Shown here one piece after another: positions 56,867 through 64,000 of a stretch of 64,000 nucleotides of DNA. Position numbers and translations under genes: made by a program. Location of the stretch: contig JAOTON010001488.1 in NCBI GenBank assembly GCA_034440635.1, positions 1 through 64,000 of the forward strand, written 5' to 3'. The stretch's first letter is position 1. Each line of letters opens with the position of its first letter. The notes under the pieces are model-generated. The model made no database searches, had not been told where the DNA came from, and worked only from the letters and a program-made list of their open reading frames with translations. Source of the DNA: Lepas anatifera (lineage: Eukaryota; Arthropoda; Thecostraca; Lepadidae).

Positions 56867-59133
56867 CCCATTAACGCCCGCACTAGCTTCCAGATTTAAA
56901 ATTGGCGAAACAAATGTTTTCCTATGTTAAGAATATGCCCGATAAGATTTTCCGAAAGTTTTAAATTTATACCACTTTTCGATTCTGAGATATGACACCG
57001 GACAAAAATGACCCGCTGGGCGTTTCGGACATCGGCTGGCACGACGCAGCCGACTCCCGGGCGGCGCAGTCACCGCACTCAGCGGTCCGAAGCGCAGCGC
57101 TTTTACTGCAGTTTTGTGAAGTGTTTTTATTTCCTCTTGTATATTGGCCATAGTAAAATGTTTAGACAGTTTTATGCTCTTAAGGTTTAATTAAAGACAA
57201 CATTAACTGCATATTTGCAAATAGTATACAATAGTGGTTGACCTAGACTGATGATTTGCGGGGGGATAGACTAAAATTGTGAATATCATAGTATTTTAAG
57301 AAATTTTTGACTATCAAAGGTTTTGGGAAACCGTTTCTCTTGTCTCTATCCCCTTCCTCCTCCGCCTCCCAGACTTTGTGACTGATGCTCACTAAGCTTT
57401 TAACGAGTAATCGTAATATTCAGCATAGAGATGAAAAGTTTTGAAAACTCAATCCGTTATCTCCCACCACCCGGTGTACATTTGCTTGATTAATCTCCAA
57501 ATCTCCAAACGGGTCCATTTCCATCTTTCCAACTTTTCTTTGGAGCAAGTAGCGCGCTCCATAGTTGCATCAATGTGAACCTCCACATTTCCAGGCACGC
57601 CACTGGTCATTGTAACGCTAGTCAGCTCATCACCTTTCTCATCCTCATGACTAATGTATTTTGTGATGGTATGGTCATGATATGCACCTGATCCGTTCCG
57701 CTATCTTGCGCACTTAAAACAACTTATTTTTCCTCTTTTCCTGCAAAACATTTGATCTGTGGTATTGCTAACAACTATGCTTTCGATATATTTATGTCTC
57801 CATGGCTGGATATTTCTTCTCGATCCAGGAGGGGTTCTGGATGGTTTAACGCTGGCACTGCAATCCAAGCCCTAGACAAAGTCTGTGGGAGACCAAAAAT
57901 CCAGGCGGGTCTTGACCCCTCCTCCTAACCCCCGGGATGTTCACTCATGGTAGTTTCACTTGACTAGAACCAAGCCGCAATAGTGCTAGTTGCGTTTTAG
58001 ATAGAAGTTCTAGAACTTCCCATGCTTTCACCCATTTTTTACTGCTCCGGACGTTTGACACTGCACCATCTTGTCAAAACAAACCAGCGTGGCGGCCGCG
58101 ATAATTTCCAACTCATTTCGTCAGCTGGTCATCGGCTTTCAATCAGTAGTGGACACAAGGGGGCTAGGAAGGCTCAAGCCCCCCCCCCCCCACCGAAATG
58201 TCAGTGTGCCTATAGTAAATGCATTACTGAGGGCTGTTCCGAGGCCATGGCGGGGGAGGCTCGAGACCTCTAACCCCCCCTCCCCCCCACCACCCAATGA
58301 AGTCCTCAATCCGCTACTGTTCCCTATCCTCTCTATCCACTACACACAATCCATCAAGGGGAAAAGACAAGGCTCTGCTAGCTTAACAGTGAAGTCAGTG
58401 CTAAAATTTCCAAAAGTTTTCAAAACCCCTGAAAATTGTATTTAATAACGCCTTTACAAAATACTGGAACGATTATTGCATGTTTCCGTTAAAAATATGT
58501 GATAATCATTCCAAAAATAAGACAGACCCCGAAAACGTTAGGAAGTATTTCATGAGCTTCAAAGTTGCCAAACGTATCGACATTGCACTAAAAATCTTCA
58601 GATTTGATGAAAAATATCTAAACTGGCAAACCTGCATTCGCAGGACCCATAATGCCTCCCTTCCCTCTTGGTAACATTATGCACCTAACGCACCAGACGG
58701 GAGGACAGGACACATCCTTTTCCTCATTTTCAGCGGCCCGCAGATGTCCGCAACGCCGAGCGGGTCATTTTTGTCCGCTCAATATTTGACGATGTCTCAT
58801 GGCAAAGCCGTCCAAGAAAATCTTACTGCTTCTTCACCATCTGACTCCTAGTGGTCTTGGCTTTATGTCAATCATGCAAACCCTTTTCAGCTTTCCATAT
58901 GTTATTGCGAGAAACAAAATTTGTCGAGCTATCTCACGCTGACCAAAACCTCGCCAAAATAAGTTCCACCAAAATCGTTCCATAAAAACCTAGAATTTTC
59001 AACTTCATTTTTCCAGCTTGTCCACGCTCTGAAGCACACATCCAAATCATAAACATGAAGATCACTTCACTGGTACCGATTCTGCAGCCTGTCAAAGTTA
59101 GAGGACAAAAATGACCCGCTGGGCGTTAATGGG
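56867..59133. mobile_element. 2.27-kb piggyBac-like element, TTAA duplications
   Basis: Flanked by TTAA (56863-56866 and 59134-59137) with 13-bp perfect ends CCCATTAACGCCC. A 23-bp subterminal motif beginning GACAAAAATGACCCGCTGGG occurs at 57001 and 59103 in direct orientation and inverted at 58753-58776. No piggyBac transposase is readable; a minus-strand reading near 57700-57470 (with SHEDEKGDELTSV and ATCSKEKLERWKWTR) looks protein-like but has no start or family. A further MITE lies inside at 58143-58319. Confidence 0.88.
58143..58319. mobile_element. Short MITE nested in the piggyBac-like element
   Basis: Ends CAGTAGTGGACACAAGGGGG and (complement) CAGTAGCGGATTGAGG with long C-runs inside. 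Similar in design to the CAGTGGCGGATCC family. No target duplication is evident. Confidence 0.65.
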
Positions 59134-59137
59134 TTAA

Positions 59138-60007
59138 TATTACCTGAGGTCCCACCATGACCGCACCCGACACACAAAAAGGAATGATAGAGCTTGCAAA
59201 TACATGCCTTTGCGAATGCGGTGCGCTTTGGAAATGTCACCTGCAGGTTAGGCAGTCTGACCCAGGGGATTATCAGGAGCTCTTGTGGGAGCAGTGCCTG
59301 AATATTTTCTCGAAATGTATTTCAAACAGCGATAAGATTATATAGATATATATATAAACGCACAGCGCGTATGCTGGACGATAATGAAACAGACAACAAT
59401 CATCTCTGTCACCATGTGCTCTGAAAACTTGCACATCACAGAACTTGCACAGCTGTCGCAAGCTAACTGATATAATAACCTACCGCAAGACAAAACTGAA
59501 ACTATTTGTAGTTGTGGGCACCACAAATCACGCCCATACCACACTCTGTTATCCATGAATTCAGAGGTCTGCTAAAAATAGAGTGAATGGTTCTGGGTAT
59601 CCCTTTACCATATGCTGGGCACGAAATTTGTTTTACTATAATTTTTTATGAATCTGGTAAAGCTGGACCGCCCCATTTCTTGAATCAAAGTACATATATA
59701 AGTAAACTGATATAACCATAACACTGCAATATTTCATCATCAAGCGAGATAACAATAAAACATAATTCAAAACATTTAGGAATTGCTAACATCCAACTAT
59801 CGATGCTTCCATGCTCTAAAACAAGATAACGCTGTAATGTTCCAGTATGGAAACTGCTCTGGACCGCACCGCGTCGGGTACAGTAAACAAAACCTCATAG
59901 CGCACGTATCACCACGGTGGGACATTGTGCAACTACGCAGCCCTAACAAGAAGACCTGAAGAGTTCGGCGAGAAACGGTAGATTCTGGTAGAACACGGCT
60001 GCAGGGT
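59138..60007. other. 3' flank of the serine protease gene
   Basis: AT-rich and without a supported gene. The part nearest 60007 is presumably the 3' UTR of the minus-strand protease; no minus-strand AATAAA was noticed close to the stop. A short TA-rich run lies at 59335-59360. Confidence 0.4.
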
Positions 60008-60184
60008 TTAGAGCGGCAGCACGAGCCCGGAGTTGTCGGCAATCCAATCCAGGTAGGCGGTGATCCTGGTGTAGATGGCGGGCATGCCGACGTCACAGCC
60101 GAGCGCACTGGTGAAACTGCTCACTCCCACCAGAGTGTAGCGGCCTCCGGCGCCGCGCACCTGCAGAGGCCCGCCCGAGTCGCC
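60008..60184 (-). CDS. S1A serine protease, last exon (Ser195)
   Basis: The minus-strand acceptor GTGTGCGGCAG precedes GGCGACTCG, so the exon opens with GDSGGPL, the active-site serine motif, exactly where S1A genes often have an intron. It continues [23 protein letters not shown] and [14 protein letters not shown] to a TAA at 60008: 59 codons including the stop. The Cys in LGCDVG should pair with Cys191 of the previous exon. Compared with trypsin, Trp215-Gly216 appears as Phe-Thr and Gly226 as Ala, which would narrow the substrate pocket. The usual Cys201 is absent. The acceptor lies right against a 19-bp minisatellite. The function, extracellular or digestive proteolysis, is inferred from the family. 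Confidence 0.9.
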   Translation of the reverse strand, partial: GDSGGPLQVRGAGGRYTLVGVSSFTSALGCDVGMPAIYTRITAYLDWIADNSGLVLPL

Positions 60185-60185
60185 C

Positions 60186-60640
60186 TGCCGCACACGCGAG
60201 CACACGTCACACACGCGTACACCCGCCATACACGGCACACACGCGGACACACATCACACACGCGGACACACGTCACACACGCGAACACACGTCACACACG
60301 CGTGCACAAATCACACACGCGTGCACATGTCACACACGCGTGCACATGTCACACACGCGTACACACGTCACAAACGCGTACATACGTCACACACGCGTGC
60401 ACACGTCACACACGCGTATACGTCACCATTCGCGTATACGTCACACACGCGTGCACACGTCACACACGCGTATACGTCACCATTCCGTATACGTCACACA
60501 CGCGTGCACACGTCACACACGCGTATACGTCACAATTCCGTATACGTCACACACGCCTACACACACCATACACGCGTACACACGTCGCACACGTGTGCAC
60601 ACAGCACACGCGTAAACACGTTATACACGTCGCGCATGCG
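60186..60640. repeat. 19-bp minisatellite (CACACGCGTGCACATGTCA) in the last intron
   Basis: More than 20 imperfect units of TCACACACGCGTRCACACG, with runs of CGTATACGTCAC variants. It starts at the splice acceptor of the last protease exon and fills over half of the 808-bp intron. The histidine/threonine-rich plus-strand frames (60302-60800) are artefacts of this repeat. Confidence 0.9.
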
Positions 60641-60684
60641 AATATGGTTCGTTAAGACTTACTCCACGAAGTGTTTTTGGGGAC

Positions 60685-60800
60685 GGAGCTCTCGGTCTGT
60701 ATTTATAGAGCTTCGTCAGTGGGTTTGGAGTCGGAGCTTTCGGTCTGTACTTGCAGAGCTTCGTCAGCGGGTCGACCCACTGATGAAGCTTTCCCACTGA
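60685..60800. repeat. Two-copy tandem duplication (about 48 bp)
   Basis: GGAGCTCTCGGTCTGTATTT...AGAGCTTCGTCAGTGGGT is followed by a second copy with GGAGCTTTCGGTCTGTACTT...AGAGCTTCGTCAGCGGGT. It lies in the last intron, between the two minisatellites. Confidence 0.8.
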
Positions 60801-60809
60801 GAGCCTCAA

Positions 60810-60995
60810 ACTTACCTGGCGGGGGAGTGGTAGCTATTGAAGGAGTGCTTCAAACTTACTGGCGGGGGGAGTGGTAGCTATTGGAGGAGAGCCTCAAATT
60901 TACCTGGCGGGGGAGTGGTAGCTATTGAAGGAGTGCTTCAAACTTACCTGGCGGGGGGAGTGGTAGCTATTGAAGGAGTGCTTCACACTTACCTG
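60810..60995 (-). repeat. Minisatellite that repeats an exon end and its splice donor (5 copies)
   Basis: Units of 44-45 bp start at 60810, 60854, 60898, 60942 and 60987. On the minus strand each reads CTACCACTCCCCCYGCCAG followed by GTAAGT, or GTAAAT in the copy at 60898. The copy at 60987 is the real exon end, coding HSPCQ and its donor. The copy at 60854 lacks one G but keeps GTAAGT one base earlier. The array therefore offers five consecutive 5' splice sites. Confidence 0.93.
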
Positions 60996-61157
60996 GCAGG
61001 GGGAGTGGTAGCGGCCGTGACTGCAGATCTTGAGCGGAGTGATGTTGATGGGGAAGGAGGCGATGCAGTCGCAGTTGCTTCTGATGGCGATCTCTGCCCG
61101 CTGCAGCACGAAGCTGCCGCCCACCTGAGAGAGGTGCCGAGTGTTCACACCCAACAA
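60993..61157 (-). CDS. S1A serine protease, third visible exon (Cys168-Cys182, Cys191)
   Basis: 55 codons, phase 0 at both ends, between acceptor TAATCCAG and donor CAG|GTAAGT. The translation LLGVNTRHLSQVGGSFVLQR...ICSHGRYHSPCQ covers the region before the active-site serine. Cys168 and Cys182 are spaced normally (14 residues), with an extra Cys two residues before Cys168. NIT is a possible N-glycosylation site. The residue six before Ser195 (position 189, the base of the S1 pocket) is Ser, as in chymotrypsin and elastase, not Asp as in trypsin. The donor is the first of five tandem copies. Using the next donor would add 15 codons in frame (45 bp), while later ones would shift the frame. Confidence 0.9.
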
Positions 61158-61589
61158 CTGGATTAGTCAGGAACGGGCCCACAGAACATTGCATGAAAAC
61201 ATATGAAATTAGGAAGGATTCGTCCTACTCACAGTTTGGTAATGTATCACCACATGGAGGGAAAATCACCCTAATTTAGCTAGACGCTGAAGACAACGGC
61301 TCACGGTGATGCATATATGAATTTCGATTCGTTCATTGGGGGCATTGAAAGCACAGCACCCGGTCGCTTGTATAAATATGCAGTCTACAAATTACCAGAA
61401 CCATTGGTGTAGATGGGCGTGTGCAATATTTCAAACATTGTGTTAGCTGTTAGGAAAATTGTGAGCGGAGTCAGGTCATGTCTGGTGACCCCATCTGGTT
61501 TATGGGCCCTGTAAAGATGTCCGATATATGACCTCACGATTTGCGCACCCTTAAGCCCAAATAGATAATTAAAATAGTCCATAGACGAA

Positions 61590-61845
61590 TCCAGGATTGC
61601 CAATCGGGGAGGAGGGGTGACCTTCCAGGGGTGTGCCGCCCGGACCAGGTGGCGCCACGTTTACCCGGCAACACCTATCAGGTGGGCGCAAAATCCTATC
61701 AGTAGGCGCCGATTTTCGCATCCTGGGGGAGTGACATTTCAGGGGGCGCCATCGACCTTTCAGGGGGCGCCGTGACCATTTCAGGAGGCGCCGAGGGTCG
61801 ATCAGGGGGCAGCTGCCCCTCTTGCCTCCCCTGATCCACCGATGC
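61590..61845. mobile_element. MITE with internal GGGGGCGCC repeats, in an intron
   Basis: Right end complement CATCGGTGGATCAGGGGAGG; left end CATAGACGAATCCAGGATTG. Inside are five TTTCAGGGGGCGCCRT-type repeats, akin to the 22-bp minisatellite unit at 2620-6960. It is the same design as the CAGTGGCGGATCC hAT elements; no target duplication was seen. It lies in the 1.24-kb intron between protease exons. Confidence 0.65.
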
Positions 61846-62396
61846 CATAATGAGTACAGTTGTTGTATTTTCATTAGATCGTTGTGGGCCATATGAACCC
61901 GCTGCACCGGCACTTGCAATTAGATTCGCTGCAGTTTCATTTGTCCAGGAAGGCATGGTGTATCACATATGCATTCCTAGTTTGGGTTCGTTAATGAGGG
62001 CCATACCTTAAGACTAGGTTTTTGGTGTTGTACCAAGGGTTCCAGCCTAAATGAAACTTAAATTATTTGCTACTGTGCTTCTGAAGGTATGCGAGCGCAT
62101 CGATTACAATTTCGAAGCTAAGGAAAGCTGGAATTTCCGGACTGGAATCAGACTGGCAGCGTTACAGCAACACCAGGGAAATATATGTTTTCCTCAGCAG
62201 CCTGGGTCAGGGCTGAGATGACCCTTAACCTGGCTCTACTGTCACTTCCGATCCAGCGAACCACGAATATATCATGCCTAATCGTCAGTTAGTTAATTGG
62301 CCAAATGAGAGCCAACGATCAGGTCAGATAGTGCTCATCATGTCTAGATGTTTAGTGGTGAAGCTAGCATATCTTACATATAAGTGATGTGTTTAC

Positions 62397-62732
62397 CTGA
62401 TCGGTGTAGGTTTTTCCCCAGCCGCAGATTTCGCCTCGTCTCTCTTGGTAGGTGTTGCCCGCCTGACTCCGACGAGGCAGACAGATGGGTCGCACGTGCT
62501 CCGACATGGGCACCTCCTCCGGCAGTTGAATCAGCCCCATGTCATGCTCTTTAGTCAGACGGCTCCAGTACGGGTGAACCCAGTACTTATTGGCTGTGAT
62601 ACGAAGGGTCAGATTGGTCTCTTTAGACACGTCCAGATAGCCCATATGTACGTCGGTCGTTTTGGCGTAGTCTATGCAGTGAGCAGCGGTGATGATCCAT
62701 TGCCGAGAGATCAAAGACCCAGTGCAATACAC
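62397..62732 (-). CDS. S1A serine protease, second visible exon (His57, Asp102)
   Basis: 112 codons, phase 0 at both ends, between acceptor GCTTTCAACAG and donor GATCAG|GTAAAC. Translation starts VYCTGSLISRQWIITAAHC: Cys42 and Cys58, with catalytic His57 in TAAHC. KEHDMGLIQLPEEV holds catalytic Asp102 in the position of the usual DIAL. VRPICLP gives Cys122, and ICGWGK is the GWG turn with an unusual Cys just before it. An NLT glycosylation site is present. Without Cys201 in the last exon, the usual 136-201 disulfide is missing, so this extra Cys may be free or differently paired. The open frame extends further 5' into the intron; VYC was chosen because it joins the preceding exon in phase and fits the family. 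Confidence 0.92.
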
Positions 62733-62847
62733 CTGTTGAAAGCACCAACGGTAGTCTGCTGTTGAGGTCAATGTGCGGTTACTATTACAGCATGTGTATA
62801 TTAAATGTCCCAATGGACCGCAGACCCTTCGGCAGATTGGACTGGAT

Positions 62848-63130
62848 CAGGGACGTAGCCAAGGGGGGGTGACAGGGACAGCACCCCTCCCTGAGGGCCC
62901 GAAAGGCCCCCCCCTGAGGACACGGGCCACGCGAAGCGCGGCTCGCCCGCACTATGCTCTGTGACCAAATTTGGCATTTTATACCAGACAGGGCTCTCTT
63001 AAGCCCTCTTCAGCACTCTATTCTGCAACAAGCAGGGCCCTTTTTACCCGTCAGGGCCCTTTTGACGCTGTCGCAGGGACCCTTTTTGGGGCGCCGTCCC
63101 TCCCTGAGCGAAATCCTGGCTACGCCCCTG
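62848..63130. mobile_element. Complete 283-bp hAT-type MITE in a protease intron
   Basis: Perfect 8-bp duplication GACTGGAT (62840-62847 and 63131-63138). Ends CAGGGACGTAGCCAAGG and (complement) CAGGGGCGTAGCCAGG. Interior is G/C-run-rich and non-coding. It lies in the 661-bp intron between the first and second visible exons, about 115 bp upstream of the acceptor in transcript direction. Confidence 0.95.
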
Positions 63131-63393
63131 GACTGGATCGACATGAGACAGACGTGATACTGGAATTATCGGATGCAAAAATACATTCTCTATTAGATGC
63201 TCTGAAATGGGCAAACGCAAACGATCAAAATGTTGTCCACATTTAAGCGTTTGAGTTTGGAGGCACTCAGGATCAGTCCCTGACCCAGTAAAAAGCCCTA
63301 GGGGGTGCTTTTTGCCACAAGCTATATCCAAATCTACTCGGGATGACCGACACGGTTGTGATGTCTGCAAAAAGGCCTGCTGTGAGCGGCTAC

Positions 63394-63513
63394 CTTTTTC
63401 TCGGGGCCTTGCGGTGCGTCGGAGATGAGGTAGACCACCCAGGGATAGCTGCCGGGCAGGGCGTCCTCTCCGCCGAACACGCGTGCCTGCACCGCCGGCC
63501 CGGCTCGGCCGCA
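63394..63513 (-). CDS. S1A serine protease, first visible exon (activation site)
   Basis: The translation CGRAGPAVQARVFGGEDALP...YPWVVYLISDAPQGPEKK ends at donor AAAAAG|GTAGCC in phase 0. RVFGG is the activation cleavage site of S1A zymogens (Arg15|Val16, normally R|IVGG), so cleavage would follow an Arg, and the leading Cys would pair with Cys122. The 5' boundary is uncertain: GAGCAG|TGC (63513) and GACAG|GCGGTGAG (63524) are both possible acceptors. Exons coding for the signal peptide and any propeptide or regulatory domain lie beyond 64000. From Val16 to the stop, the four exons give a protease domain of about 254 residues, slightly longer than usual. Confidence 0.88.
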
Positions 63514-64000
63514 CTGCTCACCGCCTGTCAACAGCGCCCGCTCAGCACTGCTCACCGCGTCATTAACACACGCTCAGCACTGCTCACCGCGTCATTAACA
63601 CACGCTCAGCACTGCTCACCGCGTCATTAACACACGCTCAGCACTGCTCACCGCCTGTCAACAGCGCGCGCTCAGCACTGCTCACCGCGTCATTAACACA
63701 CGCTCAGCACTGCTCACCGCGTCATTAACACACGCTCAGCACTGCTCACCGCGTCATTAACACACGCTCAGCACTGCTCACCGCGTCATTAACACACGCT
63801 CAGCACTGCTCACCGCGTCATTAACACACGCTCAGCACTGCTCACCGCGTCATTAACACACGCTCAGCACTGCTCACCGCCTGTCAACAGTACGGACTCA
63901 GCACTGCTCACCGCGTCATTAACACACGCTCAGCACTGCTCACTGCCTGTCAACAGCGCGCGCTCAGCACTGCTCACCGCCTGTCAACAGCGCGGACTCA
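63511..64000. repeat. 32-34 bp minisatellite spanning the acceptor of the protease exon
   Basis: About 16 units, continuing past the window end. Type A is GCTCAGCACTGCTCACCGC followed by GTCATTAACACAC (32 bp). Type B replaces the second half with CTGTCAACAGCGCGC. On the minus strand type B reads GCGCTGTTGACAG|GCGGTGAG, the same as the candidate acceptor at the exon edge, so AG acceptors recur at 63525, 63655, 63881, 63947 and 63981. GCACTGCTCACCGC is shared between the exon border and every unit. Confidence 0.93.

Noticed and set aside
60302..60800. His/Thr-rich plus-strand frames up to 159 codons
   Set aside because: Translation of the 19-bp CACACGCG minisatellite, antisense to a protease intron.
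60621..60877. Small frames across 60.6-60.9 kb on both strands
   Set aside because: They arise from a two-copy duplication and the splice-donor minisatellite in the last protease intron.
62733..62813. Extension of the protease exon 5' to include MGHLIYTCCNSNRT
   Set aside because: It lies before the CAACAG acceptor; joining VYCTGS directly to GPEKK restores the normal length and phase of an S1A protease.

Overview
This window is a piece of a repeat-laden animal genome, most likely an arthropod and probably a crustacean (a barnacle would fit, but the sequence does not prove it). The reasons are a spliced S1A serine protease gene, a secreted protein that pairs a PAN/apple domain with the FAMeT (farnesoic acid O-methyltransferase-like) domain common in crustaceans, and a mixture of mariner, hAT, piggyBac-like, tRNA-SINE and non-LTR elements. 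There is no operon structure, no CRISPR array and no bacterial or viral gene cluster.

Only two host genes can be supported. The first is an intronless 515-residue secreted PAN-FAMeT protein on the plus strand (24787-26334). The second is the 3' part of a chymotrypsin/elastase-like protease on the minus strand (four exons between 63513 and 60008; upstream exons lie beyond the window). Its four exons join in phase 0, rebuild the His-Asp-Ser triad and give a serine at pocket position 189.

The rest is mobile and tandem-repeat DNA. Positions 1-12000 hold a 22-bp minisatellite with 374/596-bp higher-order periods (2620-6960), two arrays of a 34-bp satellite, a decayed non-LTR element tail and several copies of a MITE packed with AGGTCA half-sites. 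Positions 14000-23400 hold more of these MITEs, a 2.6-kb hAT-like element with a private minisatellite, a decayed mariner with intact TIRs and another TIR element. Positions 26800-40100 hold SINEs, more AGGTCA MITEs, an inserted tRNA-Gly 5' half, a 373-bp hAT MITE with perfect 8-bp target duplications and a 2.3-kb Ac-like hAT element. Positions 44000-59100 hold a 3-kb hAT element with nested insertions, a broken non-LTR retrotransposon, a second unusual reverse-transcriptase relic, a long hairpin and a 2.3-kb piggyBac-like element.

The most unusual feature is the protease gene. Minisatellites abut its exon edges, and two of them repeat the splice sites: five 44-45 bp copies of an exon end plus its GTAAGT donor (60810-60995), and a 32-34 bp array at an acceptor (63511-64000). 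The next most interesting points are perfect palindromic nuclear-receptor-type sites (IR1) in two MITE copies, the tRNA-half insertion with a 7-bp target duplication, and a 38-bp-arm hairpin with one mismatch. All coordinates of degenerate repeats are approximate because they were read by eye.
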